This document shows positions 47,631 through 60,600 of a DNA stretch of 64,000 nucleotides, piece by piece. This DNA comes from Alopecurus myosuroides (Eukaryota > Streptophyta > Magnoliopsida > Poales > Poaceae). Below the pieces are notes generated by a model. It did not search any database and was not told the DNA's origin. It worked only from the letters and a program-made list of their open reading frames with translations. The stretch covers positions 182,596,756 through 182,660,755 of the forward strand of contig CM054063.1 in the NCBI GenBank assembly GCA_028641055.1. Reading direction: 5' to 3'. Every line of letters starts with the position of its first letter. Position 1 is the first letter of the stretch. Position numbers and translations under genes: made by a program.

Positions 47631-47816
47631 TCCCCGGCAACGGTGCCAGGAATTCTTGCTGCTATGGATGGCGACCGTTGCGGGAGGAAGTCTTCTTATG
47701 TATGTTTGTTTTGTTCCCTGGCAACGGCGCCAGATATTCTTTGCTACGCCTTGATGGTGCCTTGACGGGGAGACTTCTTGATGATGATGAATTTTATGTC
47801 CCCGACAACGGCGCCA
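47631..47816 (-). other. Three tandem tRNA-Asp primer-binding sites with exact 84-bp period
   Basis: Complements of TGGCGCCGTTGCCGGGGA lie at 47631-47648 (one change: TGGCACC), 47715-47732 (GCCAGGGA) and 47799-47816 (GTCGGGGA). The intervening sequence is a diverged tandem copy (AAGAAGTCTCC / AAGAAGACTTCC / GAAGTCTTCTGG). Confidence 0.9.
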
Positions 47817-47841
47817 GAAATTCTTGATGCTTGTGATGGCG

Positions 47842-49410
47842 TGTTGGGAACCCGAAGAGGAGGGTGTGATGAGTACAGCGGTAAGAATTTCCCTCAGTTA
47901 AGAACCAAGGTTATCAATCCAGTAGGAGAAAGAGGATCTTCGGAAGGTTGATGCCACTGACGGTGGTGATGGAGCCTCACCGGTGTCAGCAACAACGCGG
48001 AACCTGCACACAACACAACCAAAATACTTTGTCCCAATGGTACAGTGAGGTTGTCAATCTCACCGGTTTTGCTGAAAACAAACATTAGACATATAGTGCG
48101 GAAAATGGTGTATGCTTGCAGTAAGTAAAGAAAGCAGGGAATTGTAGTGGTTTGTTTAACAGTGTAGGAAAATGGACCATAGTTCATAGGTTCATTAGTG
48201 GTGTGTCTCCATAAAAGATAGCATGCTGGGTGAACAAATTACAGCTAGGCAATTGACAAATAGAGGTTGCACCGTAGTGCACATTCATGACATGATGACT
48301 ACTATGATATTTAGTGCGAGAATTACAACAATATACATAGACCGTAATCCAACTGCATCTATGACTAATAATCCACCCTCAGGTTATCATCCGAACCCCC
48401 TTAGGTATTAAGTTGCAAGCAACAGATAATTTCATTAAGCAATGTGTGTAATGTAAGCAATGATTGTGCACGCGGGCACTCACACCGCTGTTTTCTCCCT
48501 AGTGTCAATAGCACATCCTCCCGCGTCACGTTTCTGTCACTCCAGCACATTCTAAAAGGAGGCATGAACCCAACTATTGAGCATAAATACTCCATCTTGG
48601 AGTCACTAGCAACTACTTGGACAGAGAAACCACTAGCAACGGAAAGCATGCAAGATCACAAATAACATATGCAATAAATACTATAATCAAGTTGGCATAA
48701 TTTCAATATTCATCGGATACCAGCAAACACAGCACATAGAATTACATAAGAACAATCTCGATCATGTTAGGCAGCTCACGAGATCTAAACATTGAGGCAT
48801 AGGAGGAGAAGACAACCATCTAGATACTGCTATGGACCCGTAGTCCAAGGATGAACTACTCACGCACCACTCCGGAGGCAGGCATGGTGATAAAGAGGCC
48901 TCCGGTGGATCTCCTCTCCGGCAGGGTGCCGGGAGACAGCTTCAGAACCCCCCTGATCTAGGGTTGATGACGACGGCGGCTGCGGAACTTTTTGGGGATT
49001 TTTTTATCAGGTACCTAGGGTTTTCCTTCGGAGGGGAATAAATAGGAGAAAGGGCGACATCGGTGGGCCACCAGGGTGGCCTCACCACCCCAGGCGCGGC
49101 TAAGGGGGGCCGCACCTGGCTATGGTGAGGGCCCCCTAGTGCCCGTCTTGGACTCCTCTTCGGACTTCTGGATGCTTCCGGGGAAAAAAGGGACTTCGGG
49201 ATTCGTGGGGTCCAATTCTGAGAATATTTCTTGAACAACTTTTCTGAAATAAAAAACAGCAGAAAACAGGGAACTGGCACTTGGCATCTTGTTAATAGGT
49301 TAGTCCTGGAAAACGTGTAAAAATGCTATAAAGAAGGGAGAAAACATGTAGCAATTGGCATAATATCAACCTGGAACATCAGAAATTATAGATACGTTGG
49401 AAACGTATCA
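47842..49410 (-). repeat. Sabrina/WHAM-like LTR (L5), 5' LTR of element X
   Basis: Begins TGATACGTTTCC at 49410 and ends near CCCAACA at 47842, followed in element sense by the primer-site array. Same subfamily as L1 (31886-33445), so the two may be the LTR pair of element X. Confidence 0.82.
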
Positions 49411-51053
49411 TGCGCCCTGCCAACATCAGCTACATCAACCTTCAGAAGTGATTTCTTTCTCCTACTGGTCGATTCAACCTTGGTTTCTTTCTGAGGGAAA
49501 ACTTGCCGCTGCACTTTTCATAACATTTCTCTTGGGGTTTCCCAACGAGTTCACTCCTGCACCATCAACAAGTTTTCTTGCGCCGTTGCCGGGGAGGAAG
49601 AGGATTTCTACAAGGGTAGTCTCTCTCCTCTAATCTCTTTACTTTATTTTTGTTTTGCTTAGTTTATTTTATTTTTTCTTGTTTGCTTCTTTATATCAAA
49701 AACAAAAAAATAGTTCTTATTCTAGTTGTTATTTTTTATCCTTTTTTTAGTCTTGTTAAAATGAGTACTCCTGAAAACACTAAGTTGTGTGGCTTCACTA
49801 GCACAAACAACAATGATTTTATTAGCACACCTATTGCTCCACCTGCTCCTACTGATGACTTTTATAAGATTAAGCCTGCCCTGTTAAATCTTGTTACGAG
49901 AGAGCAATTTTCTGGTGTTAGTACTGATGATGTTGCGCCCATCTTAATAATTTTGTTCAACTCTGTGAGATGCAAAAATATAAGAATGTGGATGGAGATA
50001 TTATAAACGAAATTTTTTCCTTTCTTTTTGAGAGGAAGAGCTAAAGAATGATTGCTATCTTTGACTAGAAATAATATTGATTCTTGGACTAAATGTAAAG
50101 ATGGTTTCATTGGAAAATATTATCCTCCTGCTAAGATTATATCCTTAAAAAGTAGCATTATAAAATTTAAGCAATTTGATAATGATCATGCTGCTAAAGC
50201 TTGGGAAAGAATGAAATCTTTAGTAAAGAATTGTCCCACTCATGGACTGACTACCTGGATGATCATCGAAACCTTTTATGCAGGTCTGAATTTTTGTTCA
50301 AGAAACCTTCTAGATTCAGCTGCTGGAGGAACCTTTATGTCCATCACTTTGGGCTCTACAACAAATCTTCTTGATGATATGATGATAAATTATTCGAAAT
50401 GGCACACTTGAAGAACTCCACTAGGTAAGAAGGTAAATTATGTTGAAGAAACCTCTTCCTTGAGTGATAGGCTTGATGCCATTATGTCTATGCTTGTTAA
50501 TGGTAAAACTTATGCTGATCCAAATGATATTCCTTTAGCCTCTTTGGTTGCTCAAGAAGAGCATGTTGATGTGAACTTCATTAAAGAAAAAATTCAACAA
50601 CAATGCTTATAGGAATAATTTTGGTAGCAACAATTATCGGCCATATCCTTCTAATAATGGTAATGGTTATGCCAACTCTTATGGTAATTCCTACAACAAC
50701 AATAGAAGTGTACCGTATGATCTTGAAAACTTGCTTAAGAACTTTATTAATACACAAACTGCTCTTATTAAATCTGTTTAGGAAAAGTTTGGCAAAATTG
50801 ATGTTCTTTCTTCTAAAGTTGATAGCATTGCTCTTGATGTTGATCTTCTTAAAATAAAGGTTATGCCTCATGATGTTAAAGAAATCAAAACTCTGAATTC
50901 CATTCAAGTTAGAATTGATGAAAATGTTAGGATGCTAGCCGAATTGCATGCTAGGTGAGAAAGAGAAGATGAAATAGATAGAAAGAATAATATAGCTAAC
51001 GTTTGCACTATTACCACCACTAATAAAACTGAAGCTTCTCTTTGCACATGAAA
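49411..51053 (+). mobile_element. Element E: truncated + strand Sabrina/WHAM-like element
   Basis: It begins inside an LTR (CTTGGGGTTTCCCAACG near 49535), has a primer site TTGCGCCGTTGCCGGGGA at 49578-49595, a leader, and a broken gag. It stops abruptly at about 51053. Element X was inserted into its LTR at 49410/49411. Confidence 0.78.
49761..51048 (+). pseudogene. Broken gag of element E
   Basis: ATG at 49761 opens MSTPENTKLCGFTSTNNND, closely parallel to gag of Y. Frameshifts occur near 49940 and 50030, a TGA follows WHT at about 50409, and more stops lie downstream. NIDSWTKCKDGFIGKYYP, AKAWERMKS and ETFYAGLNF remain readable. Protease is missing because the element ends at about 51053. 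Confidence 0.8.
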
Positions 51054-51317
51054 TCCTATGCCGTGTACAGAGGGAGGCGTCCTGAAGTGTATAGTTCGTG
51101 AAGGAGCTCTCAGAAACAAGTCAATGGGTACTCGAACATCAGCTACGAAGGGTTTGAAACTTTGGAGGAGGCACAACAGAACTACTCCTACTTTCTCAAC
51201 GCCATTGATGAGGTACCCAATGAGCTACCAGCTCACAGAGTCGTACCCAAAGTGCCAAATGAGGTCCCAGGAATCATCGTCCTGGTTGTGGTGATTGTGA
51301 AGCTACTATTTTTCTAG
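51054..51317 (+). pseudogene. RNase H1 N-terminal / viroplasmin-type domain fragment, broken
   Basis: The frame reads SYAVYRGRRPEVYSS, then TGA at 51099-51101 where the family has Trp, then QVNGYSNISYEGFETLEEAQ. This is the PF01693 hybrid-binding fold found at the N-terminus of RNase H1 and in assorted plant proteins. The frame then runs through a Val/Pro-rich tail to TAG at 51315-51317. No ATG and no catalytic RNase H domain are present. It directly abuts the end of element E, so it is likely a fragment of an older repeat or gene. Confidence 0.65.
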
Positions 51318-52061
51318 CTCAGCTGTAGTATGATCGGATGTAGTGGTGAGACTGGTTAACTCACCATGTTTGAACCTAGGTAACCATAACTTGTGTATTG
51401 CATGCAACCAAACACGACGCGGCCGTTTTAGCTTACCCCAAAGCAAGCTATGCAGACTACCAGACACAGTGCACTCAAATTACCAACTCATACACGAAAG
51501 TTCAATGCAGCCTACCTAACAAGTTGCACAACGCGTATATGTTGCGTATGAGCATGGCCAGGCCTGCCCCCGACAGGCCCAAAAGGGTTGCATGCTACCA
51601 AGCGTGCCCTATGATATTATGTTGTACAAATTTCGGAGCACCACATTTGCAGATTCGTGGAGCAGCAAACCGCGGAGCAGTACTGCCACCGCCAAGTGAA
51701 AAAGCGTACGCCCTCCTAGCTATATTTCTCTTTCGTCTGCTCCTCTCCACTCTATTTGTCCTGATAAGGGAGGGTCTTCCTGCTGCTAATGCCTCATCCT
51801 CTCCCCGTCCGCCATAGAACTAAGCAGTTCCCTCGTCCGCGTATCTTCTACCGCGTACTTAACCAAGACGCGCCACTTCATGCAGCCAGGAAGCTGGATG
51901 GACGCACATCGGCTCGAGTTCAAGATCGATTCCTGGAGGGGCGAACGAGCGTAGGAAGGATCATCATTCAAGTGCTCCCATAGGAATGATCCCCTCCTTC
52001 CAACTAATCGATTCTTGGTTCTAATTCCATTAATTGGTGGCCGCTGGCAAGATCCTTTGTT
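51318..52061. other. Unclassified intergenic sequence
   Basis: Mixed composition, no coding signal. TTGCATGCAACCAAACACG (about 51399) and TTGCATGCTACCAAGCGTG (about 51588) are reminiscent of DNA-transposon ends, but no boundary could be established. Confidence 0.3.
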
Positions 52062-53122
52062 GAGCGTTGCCGCAGCGGGATCCCCTATGCCTCGCTTCTA
52101 GCGAGCGGGATCCGCCGCCTCGCTCGCGGTGCGTGTTAGGTGGGCCAGCCCAATAACTTGCTCGCTGGAAGCAACGATCGCACGGCCGGCCGCTGGGAGA
52201 GTCGTGGGTAGAGAGGATGGATCCTGCACGTAGGTAGCTAGTTTTTTTTTCTAACTACATGTATGTGGTTTGGCTCCATGTCAAATGAATAAATAAAAAG
52301 TCCAGCCTAATGTAACCATCACTATGTACAGTATTTTCGAAAAATCTAAAACATTTTCTGATTCTAGAACATTTTGGAAAATTTCAACATTTTTCTAAAA
52401 AATGAACGATTTTTTATTTTGAATAATTTTTAAGTTTAACGATTTTCAAAAATATAAGCGATTTCAAACATGAAAAAAATACACATGAAACAATTCTTAA
52501 ATTTGAACATTTTTTTATTTGAACATTTTTTATCCGAACAATTTTTGAATTTGAACATTTTAAAATTTGAACAAAAATAATTCTGAACCAAAATTTCAGT
52601 GAGCCAAAATAATAGTGAACCAAAAAATTTGGTGCACCAAAATTGCCGATTAATAAAAAATAGTGAACCAAAATAGTTTTGATTTTTTAAATAGTTCTAA
52701 ACTGAAAATGTTTCTACTTTTGAAAAAGTTCAGTAAAACATAAACGAAAAAATGATTTAGATTTTTAAAATATCAAAAACGAAATTTTTCAAAATAAAGG
52801 GTAATAAAACTAGAAATAAATAATTAAACAAAAAACATAAAGAATAAAACAGAAAAGAAAAACAGAAAATAGAAGAAAAAGGAAAAAAGGAAACTAAAAA
52901 CCTTAAGCAAGAAATTTGTACACATAAAGCTTTCTAGCTTAGTGGCCAACCCTTTGTTCCCGTAATGCTAGCTTGCATGTTCAAATCCTGGGGATAACTT
53001 ATTTTAGATACCATTTTCTCCTAAAACCGAATGTATATTGGGCCGGCCCGCTTAGAAAACGCACGCGGGCGAGGCGTACAACAACTTGCTATAGGCGGCC
53101 TATAGTTCCCGCGGCCGCAGCT
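52062..53122. mobile_element. Mutator-like non-autonomous element with long degenerate inverted ends
   Basis: The left end (GCCGCAGCGGGATC..., CCGCCTCGCTCGCGG, TAGGTGGGCCAGCCCAATA) is mirrored by the right end (CGCCTCGCCCGCG, TAAGCGGGCCGGCCCAATA on the - strand) over roughly 100 bp. The interior is AT-rich with repeated GAACATTTTT and AAAATT words. I could not fix a 9-bp target duplication. Confidence 0.5.
52935..52988 (+). other. tRNA-like A and B boxes within the Mutator-like element
   Basis: TAGCTTAGTGGCC (52935-52947) resembles an A box and TGTTCAAATCC (52978-52988) a B box with one change; their spacing is 43 bp. No tRNA fold is convincing. Confidence 0.4.
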
Positions 53123-53883
53123 ATATTGTTTTTCCGGGAAGTGTCGTTGACTCGGTTAATTTGGGCTGCAAAATGCTGGCCGACTCCCTTTCCCATGGGC
53201 TAGATTGGCTAATGGGCTGCCAGCCCGCCAGATTCATAGAAGCTGTGCCGAACATTTTGAGCTCTGAACGAGACGCCGGTGCGTCTATGTAGCAGAATCT
53301 GAGGAATTTAGGAAGTCGGACTACTTCCGAATACGCCTTTAGAGTAAGGCAAACCCAATTATAATATCGGTGGAAGAACAACTACTACCATAAGAACAAA
53401 TACTAAAGATTGTGGCACGCAATTTTAATATAAATACAACAAAATCTTAACACCCACAAACGAGTCTTGATTACAAGCGAAGCAAAAAAATTAAACCAAA
53501 TGGAACAAAATTTTAGAGATAGTGGAACAAAATTTTAGCCGAGCAAAACAAACTTTTAGCACCCAAGGACGAACCATGAATACAAGAGAAAAGGAAAAAG
53601 CAGAACCAGATGGAACAAAATTGTAGAGACCAAGAAACAAATCACAACTGCAACTAGAACAATATTTTAGTGTCCCATGGAACAAGAATTTTAGCATCAA
53701 GCGAAATAAATCACATGTAATAAATAGTTGTCCAAGGAGAAAAACTTTAGGCAAAGTGGAAGAAAATTTAGCACCCACAGAATTGTCATGACAACAGGTG
53801 AAACAAGATTTAGAACCAACTAGAACAAAAGTTTAGAAACCGTTGAACAAATCAATATTACATCTGGAACAAGATTTTTTTAT
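53123..53883. repeat. AT-rich sequence with degenerate GGAACAAAATTTTAG words
   Basis: From about 53400, the words GGAACAAAATTTTAG, AACAAAATT and TTAGCACCCA recur at irregular intervals. The pattern continues beyond the MITE to about 54260, which implies that the MITE was inserted into it. No coding signal. Confidence 0.6.
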
Positions 53884-53891
53884 ATCCCGAG

Positions 53892-54037
53892 CACTATTCA
53901 AGATATCGCTTATCGGGAACTTCTCGGTCGATCCCCGTTAAGGGGTAAATCGGCCGATTCATCGGAATGTCGGCCAGACACCGGTAAACGATAAATCGAC
54001 CGATCTGTCGGAATATCGGCCGATATTTTGAACAGAG
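53892..54037. mobile_element. hAT-type MITE, 146 bp
   Basis: Terminal inverted repeats CACTATTCAAGATATCG and CTCTGTTCAAAATATCG (14 of 17 match). Perfect 8-bp duplications ATCCCGAG lie at 53884-53891 and 54038-54045, the size made by hAT transposase. The inside repeats ATCGGCCGAT-like palindromic words. Confidence 0.85.
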
Positions 54038-54045
54038 ATCCCGAG

Positions 54046-54633
54046 GAACAATCATGTACATGTGAATAAAACGTTAGACCAAATGAAATAAAATTTTGTA
54101 GTCTTCATGACAAATTACAATTAGAAGAGGTACAGAAATAGAACCAGGTGTAATAGAAAATTAGTGCCTACGAAAAAACCACGACTACAAGCGAAACAAA
54201 AATTTAGACTAAGGAAAAAATGTAGTAAAATAGAAAAGTTAGCAATTCAAGATAAAAATTAGTTCCGAACAATTAACACGTCAATCTAGGGGGCGAGGAA
54301 CAAATATTGTGGTCCAAAGACATGTGAAAAAAAAGTTTTTTTAAAAAAAACTAGCTTAAAAGAGAACCATGAAATAACTAAATCATTGAAGAAAGAAAAT
54401 TCTACATAGATTTGTTTTTGAAAACTAAATACTACTCCCTCATAGACATTAGAAAACTTGCTTAAAGGGAGTACTTTTTTTTGGGTGGAAATTAAATACC
54501 AATGGATATTTTTTAGGGTAAAATACACATAGATTTTTTTTTTTGAGGGTAAAAATACTACAAATAATGACACCAGGAGGAGGTTCAGAACCATTCACGT
54601 CAAAATTAAAATAGGGCCACAACATGTAGCTTA
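54046..54633. other. AT-rich intergenic sequence with a Stowaway-like remnant
   Basis: TACTCCCTC (54433-54441) and AAGGGAGTA (54465-54473) look like the two ends of an internally deleted Stowaway MITE. Otherwise low-complexity sequence. Confidence 0.4.
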
Positions 54634-54690
54634 GGGCGTGTTTGGTAGCCCGGATGGGCTGAGAAAATCTCTCCTCACCATACTTTTATG

Positions 54691-57600
54691 TGTAAGGACC
54701 CCAGACCGGCAGTCTGAAACCCTACGTATGCATACATTCACGATCCCAGAAAGATCAGTCGTGAACAACATACAAAGTTGGCACACAAAAATACATCATC
54801 CATTACACGAATACATAAAGGTATTACACAAATGATCACATGATCAAGTTGAACACAACTGCCACATAGGGCAGGTAACTAAACAAACACAGCGGAAGAC
54901 AAATAAAACACAACGTAGTTGAGCCCAAGTCACGCCTTAACCTACAGGCTGCTGACCCGGAGACGATCCTAGTTCGCAAAGCCGTCAACTCCGTACTTCT
55001 CTTCATTGATCTCCTTCGGAGGCGCCTTCTCAAAGTCTGGCAAGTAGATACCAGGGGCGAAACCATAATGAGTACATTTGAATGTACTCAGCAAGACATC
55101 CATCATTTCACTTACCAACATGCAAATATGCTTATATGGTGGAATAGGTAGGCTATAAATAGGGTTCACTATCAATGGTGTTCATATATGATGACACCAC
55201 AGTTGCAGTCAGGTTTATCTGTATCTTCGTTGAAGAAGATACTTCAGAAGAAAAATAATATATAGTTTTATTTCTCTTGTAGATATCACATGTACAAGAG
55301 GTTTTGTAAAGTTTTGTTAAAGAATATTTTCTCTTTGCAAAGCTTCTTGGAATCAGTTTCCAGAATTCTTGCTTAGAGTAGAAAAGATTTTCTTTGCAAA
55401 ACATTTTGTTTTGTATAACATCATCTGGCTTTTCATCATCGACGATACCTCCACGGTATAAGTTTCCATTCCTTTCCGAACTTCACAAGTTCAACACTTC
55501 CTTTCCAAAATTTCCCTTTCAAAAACTTCCTTTTTGAAAACATTGACACAATGCTAGCTACATGGCCATTCAACTGTCCATATCCGAGGACGCGGCTTCT
55601 TCGAAAAAGTTGTACTCTGCAGAGGTGTACACATCCACCAGATCCAGTACACCTCCCGTGAACAATCACGGACTGTAACAACAGTATGTAAACATCAGGT
55701 ATATGATCATAACCATCCACTATGTTCAAGCTAGTATATGTCTATCTCTCGATTGAGTTTTGTTCTCCCCGGCACCAAGTCCCACCCTGCCTAGCCGGGA
55801 GCCTCAATGAATGCATCCAGAGGGAAAATTAATCCCACACTTTATATGCCTCAACATTGGGAGTTTTGACGACATTCGGTTCGAGGGTACGACGCCCCTT
55901 ATAGCAAGTGAGATAGCACACACTAATAAGAACAAACTTAAAGTTAAGCCCCGTGCCCATGTTGGGGTAGGGTGGCAGTACGGTAAAGGTTGTCCGGCGA
56001 AGACTAGGTTATGTGTCATTTTTGAAAACACCACTTTCTCAAAAATGACCACTTCCACATTCCTCCGGAGAACAAGGATCCGCCTTTTCTCCGGGTTTTT
56101 CCGTAAAGCCTTTGTTTTGTAGAATCACAATTTTAGGGTGTCCACTTAGGGACTAGTATATTTGATGGTAATAAATACCATAGGGTGGCTTATGGGCTTG
56201 GTATTACCAAGTTTAACTACTGGCATAATAGTAACCTATATAATAGTATAGTAGTAATTTTCACCTCAAAAATAGTTTTGATAATCAAGTTTTGGCAAAA
56301 CTTCAGAGGTAAAACATGCATGATAGATAATGATAAGTATTGTATCAGCAAGCATCAGGATGGCTTGCCTGGTATCTCCTTGTGTCCCTGGTTTTTGGAG
56401 TGACTGGAACTTGAAACAGATCTTCACGACACTTCCTTCCTCTTCGTTTTCTAACGTCGTAAAAGGAATAAAGGACACACATTCAGAACCAATCAAGGCA
56501 AGCAACCATACATAACAATACATACGGCAAGGAAATCTAATAATAACAAAATCACGCAATTATTAATTGAGGCAAACAATCAAACAATCCTACTTGGCAG
56601 AAATACCATTTAATAAGACAACTTAAGGTTGGAGGGACATATCTCACAACCTTAATATCATGGATTCAGTGGGTGTGCCACTCTCATACCAAGATATTAA
56701 TAAACCAAAAATATACTTAGTTTCACAAGGGTGAGACTACTAAAAGTATATAAAACATGCACAAAAATAATCATGGCAATGGGTCTATCAACCACACCAC
56801 AAAAAGAACAAGGTAGCTAATCTGCTAAGCCTAAATCCACAACAAGAATAAATGAGACACATGATTTGCAAAAGTTACTTTTACAAATCAGTGAGCCTAC
56901 ACAAGTGTAACAAGGTAATAGACTCATCACAAAACACACAATTTTTCCTAGTGAGAACAATAGAAACAATGACTAAAAAGGAGGAATCCTTATAGACATG
57001 TTTCTACCAAAAATTTGCTATGCAAGCAAGCATAATAAATAAAGTACTAAAATGAAAACAAGGAACCATGTTATCATTATGGGAAATGAAAACATGTCCT
57101 CATGCAAGGATACACAAATATCTAGCAAACACAAGTTGGCAGGAAAAATAATTCAATACAAAAAAACTGCTAAGGAAACTAGTACTACTTAAACATGAAG
57201 AATCAATGGATGCATTTCAATCAAGTGATTGAAATACAACCAGAGGGTCCATGTTACAAAAACAGTAGTGAAAAATTATCTATACTTTCTATAACAAAAA
57301 TCTCCCATTTAATAAAACAATGCATCAATTTGCAGGGCAACTCCTACATACTAGTAGTAATAAAAAGGGCGTTACTAGAGGAATCAAACAACACTCCAAG
57401 AATGGATTTTTCCTAGAAAGCCACACATGATTATAGCCACTTACAAACAGAAGCATACCCATTTCCATTCAGCACTAAAATTCCCAAAGCAAAAATACTA
57501 GGCACTCATTAGTTATGAAACTACATAAGAGAAATGCATCTAGTTTGGGGAAATAATGTTTCCACCAAAAATGTAATGAAACCAGTGGGTGTTCCACTAG

Positions 57601-60600
57601 CATAACAAAGCATTAAGAGGTCACAAAGCCTCTGGTCACACTTGACAACAATTAGAAAAAACCTAAACTAGCACCTAGTGCAATAACAATACTAGCAGAA
57701 AATAATAGGGTGCTTAAATAAGCAAGGCAATGCTACTCATGCTATTATTTTCACACAAGTGAAAACTTTAGGGGTCAAGTAATCATAACAACCTTATCAA
57801 AATGCTACTGGTACTATGAATACAACACAAAAATATGTGGTTTTACAACCACAAATTCTTATGTCAAAAATTCCACACATGAGGGAATTTTTCCATAACA
57901 TTCTCATAGTAATGATTAAGCTACTCATGCTTTTATACCAACTCAAATGCAAGCTAGAAGAGGTGATACTAACAAAATATAAGTACCAACATGGTACTGA
58001 ATCTAATATCTCAACACAACAATTCAATCACTTGCACACAAATTAATCAATCAAAAATTATATGCAAGTAATAAACTAGAGATAAAACATATGCCATAAC
58101 CAGAAATCATATTTCTTCTCAACTCAAGTCCACACATTCTAACATGCTAAAATAGTTAAGTAACACTTATAAAACAAGTTCACACAACTTATACATGCTA
58201 GAAAACAATATTGCATCACAAAAATAACTCACACAAATTAATTACCTAAAAATGCCAAAATGGCAGAAATATGCAAAACAAGGATCTGTCCACAAAATTT
58301 TCTAGGATGCTCTAAAAATTAAACCCTTCTAGGTTTGGATAGTACTAAACATATACAAGACCATCCAATTTGGTTTGCATCAAAATTCATCTTTAATTAA
58401 TTTATAAAAATCACCAAAGTGCTCTCTGGTGTTTTACCAAATTGCATGCCATTTCAAAAATATTACGAATTTGGAAGCAAGGTTAATTGCTCCTGTTAGG
58501 TAATTTCAAGGGATTTCCAATGCAATTGGCCTCACTTCATTCTGAGTTGTGAAATTAAAATGGTGCTCATTTTGGTGTTTCTGGTACCTCTTGCCAATTC
58601 ATTTTTCATTTCAAAAATATCAATCCAATTGTAGATCTACAAGTTGGAGGTGGTTTAGATTTAGTTGCTTTACATCTGTGAATTTTGGTTTGGCCAAATT
58701 CATATTTTAGGTAGCAGTTTAGAGCCAAAAGTAAACAGGTACAATCTCTGTAAAATTAAATTGGAAAAATAAGTGTGGATGGGCCAGATCCACCAACTGG
58801 GCCGGCCTGGACGCTTTCTACCGCGGCAGATCCCAGCCGCAGTGGCTGACCCGCGGGCCAGGCCGCCACGGGGGCTGCCACGCAGGCAGATACGCGGCCC
58901 ACCCGCAGTTTGACTTCGTCCGCGCGGGGTCAAGGGAGACTGACGTCGGCATGACGCCACGACTGCGTCATTGCCGGCGGGAAATGTCTCCGGCGAGGTT
59001 CTAATCGACGAATCCGGCCACGTTTTTCGAATCAAACACCATCAACTCGTAGTACTCAACGAGGGGAAGCAAATAGGAGCGGTCTCGCTTCCGGGGAATG
59101 CGTCGGAGAGTGGCGGCGACAACGGCGTGCGGCGGCCGGACAGCGTCCACGGCGCGGCGACGAAATACGAGGAGAGGGAGAGGGGAAAAACGACGGCGGG
59201 GATCGCCTGCTCACCCTAAAAGCGCAGGGATGCTCGACGAGGACGGAGGAGGAGCTAACCGGCGGCGATGCCTCGCCGGAGCTCATCGGGCTCGGGGAAG
59301 AAACGTGGACGGTGCGGCCTCCTCGAGTCGATTCGGCTCGATTCCGTTCGCACCGAGCATCACCACAACGAGGCGGAGGAGATGAGCCACTCGGTGGCCG
59401 GCGGCGAGGCCTGCAACTGCCGATTCGACGGCGGCCATTTTCGGGCTAGGGTTAGGTTTGCAAAATATCTTGAGAGAGAGAGAGAAACTCTAGGGGGAGA
59501 GAGAGGGGGCAGGTAAGAGGTGCACATGGTGCTTTTATCATCTAGCCAAGCTTCTATTCGAAGCAATGGGGCATGGGCAGCCATGCCCTCTACTGCTTGC
59601 TACAGGAAGAAGAAGGACATGTGACTAGGATTACATTTTGGTCCCTGGGTATTTACAGGAAGGTCCCTGTCCTCTCTGAAAAAGGATGTTTTCACCAAGC
59701 AAACAAAGTCAAAATTTTAAATCCTTTTGCCCAAAATTCTAGTTAGTTGAGATGTACAACATATATGAAAATTGGCTCATTTGCCTAAACTTGATAATTC
59801 AAAGTTGTTCAAATTTGAATTCTTACATAAATGGACATTGAATTTATTAGACTACTTAGGAGCTTCCAAAAATGATAATTTTTGGCACACATTCCCTATT
59901 TGATGTGTTACTTATGTGGTAGAAAATTCAAGTCATTTTGAGTTACTTCATAGAACAAACTTGTTCAAATTTCTAAAAGGTGCTGTCAAGAAAACAGGGG
60001 TTTTTGGCAACTTAAATTATTAAAAAACTTGTGACCTTTTGGTTTTCATCCTTATTTATGCTATAGAAAATGTGGTATTTATTTCATGGCATTTGGAAAC
60101 AGTTTGTAGAACAAACTTGTTCAAAATCCCAAATGTTGCTGTGGAGAAAACTCATGTTTTCAAGGCTTTAATGGATTCAATTTTTGGTCTCCTCTTGTGT
60201 GTGTTCCTTATTTGATATATGGAAGCAATGGTATGAATTTCAAATCATTTTAAGAAAGTTTCCAATAGTAACTTGTTTTAGTTTTCTGTTTCTGGAAATA
60301 TTGGAATTTCTATTTAATAAGGCACTTGGCTTTTCTTTAACAATGCTTTGCCAAAATATTTATGTGACTAGGGATAACAAGTCAAAGCTCTCCAATACTT
60401 TTGTTTTTAAGCTTGCAAGGTTGGAAAAACATTTGATAATATTTTGGTGAAGCATTTAAGGATGCCTCTTTTTCTGATAATCTTTTTAGGGAAATTTTAA
60501 TAAGTGTTTCCTCTTTCTTAATTTAGGTCTTGGAATAATATTCAACAAGTATGAGATTCATAAGATGTTTTTTGGAAAACTCTTTGATCAATATTTACTT

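Noticed and set aside
51393..51620. Possible DNA transposon bounded by GCATGCAACCAAAC-like ends
   Set aside because: The two motifs are in direct rather than inverted orientation and no target duplication is visible.
59056..59584. ORFs in the GC-rich core of the solo LTR
   Set aside because: Same situation as the GC core of the Tekay-like LTR; no domain or splice structure.
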